From Henningerozyma blattae CBS 6284 (taxonomy: Eukaryota; Ascomycota; Saccharomycetes; Saccharomycetales; Saccharomycetaceae): DNA of 64,000 nucleotides. Below, one piece after another: positions 38,536 through 48,776 of this stretch (position 1 is the stretch's first letter; each line of letters begins with the position of its first letter). Made by a program: the position numbers and the translations under genes. The notes under the pieces were generated by a model. That model saw only the letters and a program-made list of their open reading frames with translations. It was not told the DNA's origin and ran no database searches. Location: positions 1,009,501-1,073,500 of the forward strand of contig NC_020188.1 of assembly GCF_000315915.1 (NCBI RefSeq). Direction: 5' to 3'.

Positions 38536-39705
38536 ATGGTCAAAGATATGGAATACTATGATGTGTTGGGAATCCAACCAGATGCCACCCCGGCTGAAAT
38601 TAAAAAAGCATACCGTCGTAAGGCTATGCAAACACATCCTGATAAACACCCAGATGATCCAGATGCTCAATCGAAGTTCCAAGCCGTTGGTGAGGCATAT
38701 CAAGTATTAAGTGATCCACAACTAAAATCTCGATATGATCAATTTGGTAAAGATGATGCTGTCCCACAAGCAGGTTTTGAAGATGCTGAAGAATATTTTA
38801 CTGTCATTTTTGGTGGGGAAGGCTTCAGAGATTGGATAGGAGAATTCTCGTTATTCAAGCAAATGGGTGATGTAGATGAGATGGGACTAGATGAAACCTT
38901 AAATGATTCAAGTGAAAGTGGGAATAATACTCCAAATGGTAACGCTACTGGGGATATTACCAAACATAATGGTAAGACATCTTCAACTGATCAAAAGGCA
39001 AAATTATCCAAAGAACAAAAGGAGAAATTAATGGAAATGGAGAAAAAAAGACGTGAAGATATGGCAAAACAAGTTAATGAACTAACCAAAAAATTGAACG
39101 ATAAGATTTCAGATTATTTACTTGCAGTTAAAGGTGGTCATTTAAAAGAATTTACAACAAAATTAAATCAAGAAATAGAAGAATTAAAATTAGAAAGTTT
39201 TGGTTTAGAATTATTATACTTAATTGCAAGAGTTTATAAAACTAGAGCAAGTAACTTCATTATGTCTAAAAAGACTCATGGTTTTTCCAAATTGTTTACT
39301 GGTGCTCGTGAAAATGCCAGATCGGTCAAGGCCACGTATAATTTACTTTCCACTGGTCTTGAAGCTCAAAAGGCAATGGAACAAATGAGTGATGTGGATA
39401 CTGATAAATTAGATGATATAGAAAGGGTAAAATTTGAAAATGAAATGGCAGGTAAAGCTTTAGGTGTTATGTGGGCAATGTCAAAATTCGAATTGGAAAA
39501 AAAATTAAAAGAGGTTTGTAATAAAATTTTGACTGATAAATCTGTTCCATCGAAAGAGCGTGTTGCAAAAGCAAAAGCCATGATTTTCTTAGCTGATAGA
39601 TTCGCAAGTGCTAAAAGATCGCCAGAAGAAGCAGAAGAAGCAAGGGTATTCGAAGAGTTGATCTTGGGTGAACAAGAGAAATCTAAGAAAAAGCCTCGCA
39701 GATGA
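38536..39705 (+). CDS. CAJ1: Caj1, J-domain (Hsp40) protein
   Basis: 389 codons (S. cerevisiae 391). It is a cytosolic and plasma-membrane-associated co-chaperone that stimulates Hsp70 ATPase. The J-domain occupies residues about 6-72: YYDVLGIQPDATPAEIKKAY, the HPD tripeptide in MQTHPDKHP, and AYQVLSDPQLKSRYDQFG. A conserved X-domain follows (EYFTVIFGGEGFRDWIGEF). The C-terminal part is helical and Lys-rich (KAKLSKEQKEKLMEMEKKRR), ending KKKPRR. No Gly/Phe or Cys-repeat region is present, so it is a class III (C) J-protein. YER048C in S. cerevisiae has the same relative orientation. Confidence 0.94.
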   Translation: MVKDMEYYDVLGIQPDATPAEIKKAYRRKAMQTHPDKHPDDPDAQSKFQAVGEAYQVLSDPQLKSRYDQFGKDDAVPQAGFEDAEEYFTVIFGGEGFRDWIGEFSLFKQMGDVDEMGLDETLNDSSESGNNTPNGNATGDITKHNGKTSSTDQKAKLSKEQKEKLMEMEKKRREDMAKQVNELTKKLNDKISDYLLAVKGGHLKEFTTKLNQEIEELKLESFGLELLYLIARVYKTRASNFIMSKKTHGFSKLFTGARENARSVKATYNLLSTGLEAQKAMEQMSDVDTDKLDDIERVKFENEMAGKALGVMWAMSKFELEKKLKEVCNKILTDKSVPSKERVAKAKAMIFLADRFASAKRSPEEAEEARVFEELILGEQEKSKKKPRR

Positions 39706-40616
39706 GCTTAGTGATTTCATTAAATCTCTCATCCCATAAATTTTCATGTCATTTATGAAGTTAGCAAACTAACAATTGGCCCCCTTTTTTTTAACTTTGT
39801 ATAGTAATTTAACTTGAAGAATGCTAATTTCTTCTTCAAGTATTTCTCTTCATATTATATTTTTTTTTATTTTTGTACTTTCTTCCCTGTCTACATTTTT
39901 ATTCTGTTTTTTGCTTCTATCTTTTATTATATAAAAGTAAAATTATTTTATAGAAGTAGTTTCTGGGGTATTCTGGTTGGGCTTCTTCTGTCTTTAGGTG
40001 AGTTCGTAGTACAATTCATCAACCGCTAACTTATTTTTTTTATATTTTGTTTTGAAAAAAATCTTTTCATAATTCTTTTCTACTTTTTTTTAAAATTCGT
40101 TTTTTATAATTGATATTCAAGTAATGATATTGATAGAATTACAAAAAGTTAAATGAGTATAATATTCCAATTAATGTTGAGCGTGAAATATTACGTACTA
40201 AGTGATATTTTTAAACAACTTGCATATCTCGGACTATAAATAGAGCATGTTCTTATATACTTCAGTAGTTTTATATACGTATTTAGCTGGAGGAGAACAA
40301 TTATAAGAGCAAATAATACATGAAGATCTGACAATTAAATTATAGGCCCATCAATATTCTAATATGTAAAAAAAGGTTTACTAATTAATGCTATAAAAAG
40401 AAGATAGATAACTTAATTATATTTAATGTCGTTTTTAATGGTGTTTATATCTTGATGATTTTGTTTTCGGAATTAATAAATAATTCGCGAAACCGATAAA
40501 ATAAATACAGAATGTTTAAATATTTGAAAACCAACACCAAATAGACTTATTTATAATTGGCTGAAATTTTTTATCCTTGCTACAAATTTAATAAAATATA
40601 AATAAAACAATTAATA
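39706..40616. other. Intergenic: CAJ1 3' region and TED1 promoter
   Basis: About 910 AT-rich bases. A frame at 39814-40029 would encode a hydrophobic peptide ending GLLLSLGEFVVQFINR, but it starts at TTG, is mostly Phe/Tyr-rich low complexity and lacks an ATG. I do not support it. Nothing else is named. Confidence 0.6.
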
Positions 40617-42032
40617 ATGATAAGGGGCAAGTTGCTACTTTATTGTATTTTGACTTCAATTGTCACGCTTGTATCAAATGTATATATTAGAACATATCCC
40701 TCAATTCATCCCCAAAAATGTTCATGGGCATGCGCCAGTAAAGCTTTAAACGAACCAAACATCTCACCACTTTCAACATGGGAAAAAATGTTATATTATA
40801 CAAGAAGATATTACAAGGATGTATTATCCAATGCAAGCGAAAGCTCTCTGAATACATCTGATGTTCAAGATATTCATATGCTGGCATTAGGAGATCCTCA
40901 AATCAAGGGTGCCTACAAAAAGACGACTTATTTGCAAGCCCTAGATATATACATGAATGACCATTATTTAGGTCATATATTCAAGACAATGCAAAAAAGA
41001 CTAGACCCTGGATTCATTGCTGTTTTAGGAGATCTATTTTCCTCTCAATGGATTAGTGATTCAGAATTTTTTAATAGAACAATGAGATATAATGAAAGAT
41101 TATTCAAAAGAAATTCTACATATTTGCATAATATTCAAAAAGATAACCACGATGAGAATGGCCAATATAAAGTTGAATGGTCAACTTGGGGTACTGAGCT
41201 TAATACTAAAAGACAGAGTCCGAAACCTTGGAACTTTGATTATGGATATTCTGATGTATATTCTTGGAATCCAGAGGTCGAAGATTTCCTGTTTTTAAAT
41301 GTTACTGGGAATCATGATATAGGCTATTCAGGCGATGTCACTTATCAGCACAGGGCAAGATATGAAGAACTCTTTGGTAAGGATAACTATTGGATTGAAT
41401 ATGATATTGAAACAGACCATCCTTGGAGAATTGTTGTGTTAGATACTTTGCTTCTGGAAGGCCCAGCACTTCAACCAGAATTCTTGGAAGTTAATTGGGA
41501 ATTTTTAGAGCAATTAAAAGAAAGAAATTTTTCAGGAAGTACTGTGCTATTAACACATGTTCCATTTTATAAGCCTGCTGGATTATGTTCTGATGGGCCC
41601 TCCTTTAGCTATTATCCAGAAGTCTGGGAGAAGGAACCTTATAAAGCCAATTTGCTAAGATCTCAAAATCATTTGAGTGAAGAAGTCTCTAATACAGTGT
41701 TGAATAGCATTTTCAACAACGGTAAGCCAGGTGTCATACTAACTGGTCATGATCATGTTGGTTGTGAAACTATTTATAGTAAAAATATTGATAACAAATG
41801 GTTTGCTTCAAAAATTGCTCAATCAAATGTAAGTATCAAGGAAATTACAGTAAGATCAATGATGGGTGAGTTCGATGGTAATTCAGGTCTATTAACAGGT
41901 CATTTTAATCATATTACAAAAAATTGGGAGTGGAATTTCTCTCTGTGCCCATTTGCCATTCAGCATGTTTGGTGGTTTGCAAATATATCTATATGTCTTA
42001 CTATAATTCTATGGTCTTTCTATTTCATCTAA
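40617..42032 (+). CDS. TED1: Ted1, ER metallophosphoesterase (GPI-anchor remodelling)
   Basis: 471 codons (S. cerevisiae 473). Ted1 removes ethanolamine phosphate from the second mannose of GPI anchors in the ER, working with p24 proteins in GPI-protein export. It has an N-terminal signal anchor (LLLYCILTSIVTLVSNVYI) and a C-terminal membrane segment (WWFANISICLTIILWSFYF). Metal-binding motifs are present: GDPQ (about residue 92), GDLFSSQW (about 139), GNHDIGYSGD (about 231), LTHVPFY and TGHDHVGCE (about 378). N-glycosylation sequons are frequent, as in an ER-luminal protein. The order CAJ1, TED1, SAP1 mixes YER and YIL genes as elsewhere in the block. Confidence 0.94.
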   Translation: MIRGKLLLYCILTSIVTLVSNVYIRTYPSIHPQKCSWACASKALNEPNISPLSTWEKMLYYTRRYYKDVLSNASESSLNTSDVQDIHMLALGDPQIKGAYKKTTYLQALDIYMNDHYLGHIFKTMQKRLDPGFIAVLGDLFSSQWISDSEFFNRTMRYNERLFKRNSTYLHNIQKDNHDENGQYKVEWSTWGTELNTKRQSPKPWNFDYGYSDVYSWNPEVEDFLFLNVTGNHDIGYSGDVTYQHRARYEELFGKDNYWIEYDIETDHPWRIVVLDTLLLEGPALQPEFLEVNWEFLEQLKERNFSGSTVLLTHVPFYKPAGLCSDGPSFSYYPEVWEKEPYKANLLRSQNHLSEEVSNTVLNSIFNNGKPGVILTGHDHVGCETIYSKNIDNKWFASKIAQSNVSIKEITVRSMMGEFDGNSGLLTGHFNHITKNWEWNFSLCPFAIQHVWWFANISICLTIILWSFYFI

Positions 42033-42463
42033 GCGAGCCAATAACTGTAGGTAATATGGCTTATGTAATAGCAACGATATTTATGGTAAAAATATATTAG
42101 TATGTATGTAATTTATTAATTAAAAAACAATAATGCTATATTTTGCAGTCAAACATAGATAAAAATTCTTTATTATTGTTTTATACATATCTCACATCTA
42201 AGATATACTTTAAAGATTTTAGTGCTCCGTAATAGGAAGTTACAGCCGCGCGTCGAAATTTGCCCAAATCTCGCGGCAGATCGAGAAACTAAAGAATTCT
42301 AAAAAAAAAATAATTAAAATTTACGTGATTTTGATCTCAAGAATTTCCCCACAAATAAAGAAGAATTTCATTCAACATCTAAAAAAGCAGATTACATATT
42401 AATTCAAAAGTCTCCTCAAAAATCAACTCGTTTAATTATAAATAAATAGAAAGAAAGGGCCAA
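42033..42463. other. TED1 3' region and SAP1 promoter
   Basis: About 430 bases. A GC-richer patch at about 42240-42290 (with CGCGCG and CTCGCGGC) probably holds promoter elements. No specific factor is assigned. Confidence 0.55.
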
Positions 42464-45061
42464 ATGGATAATAATAGTAGAGGATTCTTTACAAAATTGA
42501 AAATACGCAAGAAGCCTCAGCCTATTTCTGATCTCACTGAGTTATATGGTACAGTTGCAAAGGAATCTATATATTACATTAAATTAGAAGATCAGGAACA
42601 GTATGAACAGGCCCTTCAAGGTTGGAAAGGACTAACGACGGATACAATGTACCGATTAACACAAATTGAAAAACTGTATCCGGATATTTTAAGCTATTCT
42701 AAGGATGAGCTAAGTTTAAAGAATGGAGTACGTGAGCTGTATCATAAAGCATGCAATAACTTAGAAAGGGTTCAAGCATTATACGATCAAAATCCATCAA
42801 TGAATTATTCCGTGGACATGGGGAGCTTTGATGATAGTACTATTACTCCCAAAAAAAATCACTCTATAGATACTCTGCACACTATTCCAATTATTTCTGG
42901 CCCATCTAACTTCCAGGTAATTTCATCCTTTGAAGGATCACCACAAAGTAATCAAAATAGTCCATTAGGTAGAACTATTCAATTAATTCAATCAAAAGAT
43001 ATAAAAGATCATAGTCCCAGTAAAAAAATGAATACAAGTTTAAGAACAACCCAACAACTCCAGCAGACATCCAATATGTATAGTTTACGAAGCATACATA
43101 GTAATGGGGGGTCTTCGGGTACTACTAGTAGCGAACTTCTAAACACGGGAAACTCTGCATATCCAGGTACTGTTGCTAAATCAAAAAAGAGGAATTATAG
43201 TACCCCATCTTCTGTTAATACAAGTAAGCATAGCATACCTGATACAAAACTTCAGCATTCACAAGACATGGAAAATCTTGATAATTTTACTGATTTCTCT
43301 CAACTATCACTAGATGAAGAATCTGACATTGTTGAATATAATAAATATGACTTATATACAGAAGGAAATGACCGTACTTATAGTAATTCCAATAGTATGC
43401 ATACAACATCAAGACAAAGGAGTAATAAACAGAATGCTGATAAATTGCCGAAAGTTAGATCTAAGTTATCGATTCCAAAACTTTCACAAACCTTATCAGA
43501 ACCAAATTCTACAACATTAACAAAGACTGAAAAAGATCGAAAAGCAGCACTGTCGTCCAATTCTAAAGACTCCATTTCGTCAGGGAAAAGTGCATTTTCT
43601 GCAGGAGCATCGTCGAATCCTTTAAGAAAAGAAAACATGAAAAAAAACAAATCTCTAAGTTCTCTAACTAATAATTCTAACACATTAAAGCATCCACATC
43701 AATCAAATACCAAGCCACAATCCAGCTCATTCTTAGAAAAAATGAACTATAAACAACATTCTGGAACATCTGTAACTGCTGCAAAGGCTGTATTTAATCC
43801 TAAGGGTCAGAACTCACTTCCTTCTTCATCATATGCATTACAAGTAAGGCAGTTAAAACAAAAATATCACACAGGCTTTCCATCTGATATAAATAAGAAA
43901 AATGAAGAATTAGAAAAACCAAGAAGAAGAAGGAAAGCAGGCAACACTCAGATAGCAAATAAAGTTTCTGGGAAGTCTACAAAAAAAGCTAATGTATCAA
44001 CACAAGGGAAAAAAATTAATGAGAGTAAATCATCGATACAGACAAGCACTCATTTGCCAAATTCTAAGCATGATAACTCTACTATTGAAAATAAATATAA
44101 TATGACTAAGGAAGAATTGGAGGACAATATCATTGATTCAATTCCGGGAATTGATAAAGTAGCTGCCAAACAAATCTTTAGTGAAATTGTTGTTCATGGA
44201 GATGAAGTTTACTGGGATGACATTGCTGGATTAGAGAATGCCAAAAATTCTTTGAAAGAGGCTGTCGTATACCCATTTTTAAGGCCTGATCTTTTTCGTG
44301 GTTTAAGAGAACCTGTTAGAGGAATGCTTCTGTTTGGACCACCTGGTACAGGAAAAACGATGCTTGCCAGAGGTGTCGCTACTGAGTCGAAATCTACATT
44401 TTTTTCTATCAGTGCATCAAGTTTGACATCAAAATATCTAGGTGAAAGTGAAAAATTGGTTAGAGCCTTGTTTGCTATCGCCAAAAAGCTTTCCCCATCC
44501 ATTGTTTTTGTTGATGAAATTGATTCAATTATGGGAAGCAGAGATGAAAATGGTGAAAATGAGTCTAGCAGACGTATTAAAAATGAGTTTTTGATACAAT
44601 GGTCTTCATTGTCAAATGCCGCAGCAGGTAAAAGTGAAGATGATGAAAGGGTATTGATACTCGGAGCTACTAATTTACCATGGTCAATCGATGAGGCTGC
44701 AAGAAGAAGATTTGTAAGAAGACAATATATTCCACTTCCAGAGGCAGAAACACGTAAAATACAAATAATGAAACTTCTATCATATCAAAAGCACAAATTA
44801 GATAATGAAGATGTCGACAAACTTCTAAAACTAACAAACGGATATTCAGGAAGTGACATCACTTCATTAGCAAAGGATGCAGCTATGGGGCCTCTACGAG
44901 AGCTAGGAGATCAGTTATTGCATACCTCTACAGAACGCATTCGTCCAGTAGAATTAAGAGATTTTAAGAATAGTTTAAAATACATTAAACCTTCGGTATC
45001 ACAAGAAGGGTTAAAAAGATATGAAGAATGGGCCTCACAATTTGGCTCATCTGGAGTTTAA
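42464..45061 (+). CDS. SAP1: Sap1, AAA ATPase of the Vps4/spastin-like group
   Basis: 865 codons (S. cerevisiae 897). It is a poorly characterised AAA protein of the meiotic clade (Vps4, Yta6), found with Sin1. The N-terminus (about 20-105) looks like an MIT three-helix domain ([37 protein letters not shown]). A Ser/Asn-rich disordered middle runs to about residue 540. The AAA domain then shows [21 protein letters not shown], Walker [11 protein letters not shown] near 624, Walker [15 protein letters not shown] near 679, and [12 protein letters not shown]. It also has the arginine fingers in [15 protein letters not shown] and a Vps4-type C-terminal helix. Synteny with YER047C is consistent. 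Confidence 0.93.
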   Translation: MDNNSRGFFTKLKIRKKPQPISDLTELYGTVAKESIYYIKLEDQEQYEQALQGWKGLTTDTMYRLTQIEKLYPDILSYSKDELSLKNGVRELYHKACNNLERVQALYDQNPSMNYSVDMGSFDDSTITPKKNHSIDTLHTIPIISGPSNFQVISSFEGSPQSNQNSPLGRTIQLIQSKDIKDHSPSKKMNTSLRTTQQLQQTSNMYSLRSIHSNGGSSGTTSSELLNTGNSAYPGTVAKSKKRNYSTPSSVNTSKHSIPDTKLQHSQDMENLDNFTDFSQLSLDEESDIVEYNKYDLYTEGNDRTYSNSNSMHTTSRQRSNKQNADKLPKVRSKLSIPKLSQTLSEPNSTTLTKTEKDRKAALSSNSKDSISSGKSAFSAGASSNPLRKENMKKNKSLSSLTNNSNTLKHPHQSNTKPQSSSFLEKMNYKQHSGTSVTAAKAVFNPKGQNSLPSSSYALQVRQLKQKYHTGFPSDINKKNEELEKPRRRRKAGNTQIANKVSGKSTKKANVSTQGKKINESKSSIQTSTHLPNSKHDNSTIENKYNMTKEELEDNIIDSIPGIDKVAAKQIFSEIVVHGDEVYWDDIAGLENAKNSLKEAVVYPFLRPDLFRGLREPVRGMLLFGPPGTGKTMLARGVATESKSTFFSISASSLTSKYLGESEKLVRALFAIAKKLSPSIVFVDEIDSIMGSRDENGENESSRRIKNEFLIQWSSLSNAAAGKSEDDERVLILGATNLPWSIDEAARRRFVRRQYIPLPEAETRKIQIMKLLSYQKHKLDNEDVDKLLKLTNGYSGSDITSLAKDAAMGPLRELGDQLLHTSTERIRPVELRDFKNSLKYIKPSVSQEGLKRYEEWASQFGSSGV

Positions 45062-45524
45062 ACAATACTGTACTCGTATGTCGCGACATTATTAACTCTG
45101 TACTCTCTACGGTAATTTATAAATATGAATATTATTATCCAAATAAGATAGCAGCACTACTTATATTTGTAATTATTATAATTTATTTCTTTTTATAATG
45201 AATATTCTAAAGACTTTATAACGAAACTAAATTATTTTTTTCTTCAGTTAAGTTTCTAGTAATTCAGGTAAGTATTTAAAATTCTTTTTTCCTTTAAAGC
45301 ATCTTTGTTATCATGGCTATTTGCATTCATCAAGAAACATATGCAGCATTCAATTGAAAATCATCTGCATATTTATCACGTCTTTAAATCAGTTCGTGAA
45401 AGATTTAATAAAAGCTAATAAATAACTGGTTATAAAATTACATACATAATTTCTTGAACAGTCACAACGAGATAATAAAACGATTTCAAGTAAAAAAAAT
45501 TGGAAAATTACTGAACCAAAGTTG
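45062..45524. other. Convergent intergenic between SAP1 and NOT3
   Basis: About 460 AT-rich bases with the two 3' ends. I see nothing further in it. Confidence 0.6.
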
Positions 45525-48068
45525 CTATCTGTCGTTGGCAAATTTGCCTCTCTTCAGTTGCTGTAATAGCTGTTGACCATGTGAGAGTTGTTCTTCCTCC
45601 TTATTTGCATGTTGAGAATTTGAAGTAACAGTAGTAATAGATCCGTCACGCCTTGTTTCCTTTAAAATTCCAAAATCTAACTTGAAGTTTAGCTTTTCAT
45701 GAACTGTCCAATCTTCTAATGAAAAGATTCGATAATCACCTATTTCATAAAGTTCATCGGAAAGTTTTGCCTCTCCCTGTCTTGAGAACCACATTGTTTC
45801 ATTATTAGTTATTCTCCAATCCCTTTCTGCCAAAACTACCATTGAAACTTCTTTTTCCAGTGGGGTTACAGAAAAATAATAATTATAAAATAATGTAAAA
45901 GTTTCTAGACTTCTAAACTTCTCCAAAATCTTTTTCAGTTTATCTTCTTTAGAATTTGCTTGAGAAAGTATAACGTCACGAAGAGAACAACAAGTAACAT
46001 CCCATTGCTGAGTAGATCTAAATGCATCTAATGGAGTGGGAGGATTAACGCCATAAGGGATAGAATGTAACCTAGGAATAAAACAAGAGTCTCTTGATCT
46101 TCTATATCCACCCAAGTCATTTACCAAGCTGTTTAATTTATTTTTATAGAGTTCTGTTCCCATGATAAACTGTTGGATACCGCTAGGTAGTAAAAGAAGT
46201 TCATATTCCTGTAATAGTGTTTCATTTAATTTATTTTTAACGCTTAATTTGTTTCGTAGTCCTTCAATATCCGAAGGATTAAAATCATTTAGGTTCGGCT
46301 CATTTTCAAGTTCATCGTCTGTTATATCTGATTCATAATCATCAACCAACAAATGAATATTCTTATCTATAATTGAGGAAGACTCTGAAACATCTTGTAG
46401 AAGAGATTTTTTTGAAACACTCTCTTCATGTGATGAAACATCACTAGGCTTAGTCCTACTATCTAATTTTCCTGCATTCAATTGGTTTAAAAAGTTGTTT
46501 CCTTTTGAGTTTGAACTTGTTTGGTGTATTATATTCGAGGAATTTAAAGTTGAAGAGGAATTTGAAGAAACGTATAAAGACTCTCTTTCAACCGTTGGTG
46601 TTGCCAAGGAAGGGTGAGAGAAAGTTGGTGTATTAACTACACTCGATGATCTACTAGTTATGGATGAGGTTGGGGCTGTTGTAGTTGATGGAGACTTTGA
46701 CATGTCTTGATTTATTATTGTGCTTGACGAAGTAGAAGCATTATTTGTAGAAGAAGCCCCTAATGATTTCTTTTCTTTTTCAAGACCATGAGATGCAGCA
46801 ACCGACCATTTCATTTCACCAGCAGGTCTAATTGGAACAGTTGCAGGTCTAAGAGTACTAGTAGTAGTTGCGCCATTTTTGCCTTGGTGAATATGAATTG
46901 TACCATCTAGCTCTGTTGGTTGTAATGACACAGAAGAAGATTTCATTGATGATATAGAACTACTATTCGGACTCCTTGCAGTATTTGGCACTGTCGTAGA
47001 GGCTGATATTACCTTTGACGAATTTAATGAAGTTGCTATAGGTGAAGGCGATAAACTTGATATGCTAGAAGTAGTTGATAGCTCCTTTTGGTTTTCTATT
47101 ATTGGGGCTGTGCTTGATGGAGATGCTATTGTTGACGCCACAGTGCTTCCATTTTGTGTTGTTGTTGGTGTAGTGGCAGTTGAGCTCTTTGGAGCTAATT
47201 TAGCAGCAGCTTTAGCAGCCTTCTTTGCTTCTCTTTCAGCCTTCCTCTGTTCTTTCCTTGATTGTTTAAGGGATTCTTTTGTTCCAGGAGCTTCTTCAAT
47301 AGCTTCTTCATCATTATTTAGTTGTGAAGCAAAATACTGAGCAACTTCATGGGCAATTGCTTCGTTCGATTGTAAATTTAGTGTATCATATATTGTCTCA
47401 TCCTCAATAAAATCATTTTCACTATTTGATTTAACATAGTAATCAATGTCGTCCTGAATATCATCCACGGCATCTGGGTCTAGTTCTTCATTTGCTAGCA
47501 GCCTTAAAGCCAATTCCATCTGCTGTTGGTGCCATCTATATCTAACTTGTAAATTTTTTAGACGATCTTTTTTTTCATCGTTACTAACTGAGGCAGTTTT
47601 CTTTTTCTTATTTAATAGTATCAGTCTATCGATTTCAATTTGAGATGCTTCGTATTGCCTTTCTAACTCATCGATCATTGATGACAAATAATCAGATGTT
47701 TCCCTTCTTTTTCGTTCTTCAGGATCCATGTTCTCTGATTTTTTCAGGCTGTTATTTGAATATGCCTTCTCTTTCGAGGCTTTCTCCACAATCTTGTATT
47801 GCTCCATGGCGACTTCAACAGACCTCCTATAGTCCAAAAGTTCATCTTTATTTTTGATATCTGGTGAACTCTGCCAAGATTTTATCTGTTCTCTAAGTCT
47901 CTGTAATTTCTTGACTTCTCGTTTTAAATCTGCTTCCAATTTTTCCTTCTGTGAAGGGTTATTCAGACAGCTTTCATGTCTTTCGTAATATGTATTGAAT
48001 ACATCAAGGCCTTCGTTGATTTTCTTGAAAACTCTGTCAACCTCTTGTTGTAATTTTCTATGGGCCAT
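45525..48068 (-). CDS. NOT3: Not3, subunit of the Ccr4-Not complex
   Basis: 847 codons (S. cerevisiae 836). It is part of the Ccr4-Not deadenylase and translational quality-control complex. The N-terminal 240 residues are the Not3/Not5 coiled-coil domain, starting AHRKLQQEVDRVFKKINEG, with FNTYYERH and KREVKKLQRLREQIKSW. A Ser/Thr-rich, low-complexity centre follows. The C-terminal NOT-box is at about residues 690-847: PFGV-like YGVNPPTPLDAFRSTQQW, LETFTLFYNYYFSVTPLEK, AERDWRITNNETMWFSRQG and FSLEDWTVHEKLNFKLDFG. Not5 is the closest paralogue; the size and the neighbours PRM2 and SAP1 (YIL038C position) favour Not3. Confidence 0.9.
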   Translation of the reverse strand: MAHRKLQQEVDRVFKKINEGLDVFNTYYERHESCLNNPSQKEKLEADLKREVKKLQRLREQIKSWQSSPDIKNKDELLDYRRSVEVAMEQYKIVEKASKEKAYSNNSLKKSENMDPEERKRRETSDYLSSMIDELERQYEASQIEIDRLILLNKKKKTASVSNDEKKDRLKNLQVRYRWHQQQMELALRLLANEELDPDAVDDIQDDIDYYVKSNSENDFIEDETIYDTLNLQSNEAIAHEVAQYFASQLNNDEEAIEEAPGTKESLKQSRKEQRKAEREAKKAAKAAAKLAPKSSTATTPTTTQNGSTVASTIASPSSTAPIIENQKELSTTSSISSLSPSPIATSLNSSKVISASTTVPNTARSPNSSSISSMKSSSVSLQPTELDGTIHIHQGKNGATTTSTLRPATVPIRPAGEMKWSVAASHGLEKEKKSLGASSTNNASTSSSTIINQDMSKSPSTTTAPTSSITSRSSSVVNTPTFSHPSLATPTVERESLYVSSNSSSTLNSSNIIHQTSSNSKGNNFLNQLNAGKLDSRTKPSDVSSHEESVSKKSLLQDVSESSSIIDKNIHLLVDDYESDITDDELENEPNLNDFNPSDIEGLRNKLSVKNKLNETLLQEYELLLLPSGIQQFIMGTELYKNKLNSLVNDLGGYRRSRDSCFIPRLHSIPYGVNPPTPLDAFRSTQQWDVTCCSLRDVILSQANSKEDKLKKILEKFRSLETFTLFYNYYFSVTPLEKEVSMVVLAERDWRITNNETMWFSRQGEAKLSDELYEIGDYRIFSLEDWTVHEKLNFKLDFGILKETRRDGSITTVTSNSQHANKEEEQLSHGQQLLQQLKRGKFANDR

Positions 48069-48776
48069 TTTAGAAAAGAGTTATCTTGTTTGTATAAACT
48101 TTGTTAACACTTTCTATCTTTTTATTATATTGGTATATTTAATATCAAATTTGTTGTCTAGAAATTGAGTGGACACACTAGAAGAATTATCAAACTACAG
48201 TGATGTCTAGAAAATAAAAATAAAAAGGTTAGATATTAACCAATATAATTGTAGTATATAATTTTTTAGCAATTATTTAATAGTTGGGGCTAAACGATAA
48301 AGTGCAACAGTTATCCAGCAAGCTTGAAAAAATTATTCTAATTTGTAATATAATATATTGGATTCAGTAGTTTTTTAATAGCAATAAAACGCTTAATTTG
48401 ATCAATATAATAGGCGATTACTGGAATAAATTTGCCGATATTGAGTTGGTTAAACAAATGTAGTACTTTTTCTATATAGTGGAGCCGGTTTTACTTTGCT
48501 TTTATTTAATAAGAGCTGATAATTACTGCAAGAAGGTTTTCGTCGTTATTTTTCCACCGATATTAATTTTAATTTTACATGATGATCGCGAAGACTCGAT
48601 CCGGAATAAACGGTTAATAAATAATGACAATATTGTATTGTTATATATAAAAAATAGCCATATCCGACGAACTATGTATAGGCTACATGATGCTAAATAA
48701 ATATCTATAATATTGTGTGTAGTATGCCATTAAAATCGCTCTTATGCGAGCAAAATTCGTTGAGTTATGTATAACC
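48069..48776. other. Intergenic: NOT3 promoter and PRM2 3' region
   Basis: About 700 bases, AT-rich. The plus-strand frame at 48479-48700 has no recognisable product. No regulatory site is named. Confidence 0.55.

Noticed and set aside
39814..40029. Hydrophobic frame ending GLLLSLGEFVVQFINR downstream of CAJ1
   Set aside because: It has no ATG (starts at TTG), most of it is Phe/Tyr low complexity, and I found no convincing splice signals to connect its membrane-like tail to an upstream exon.
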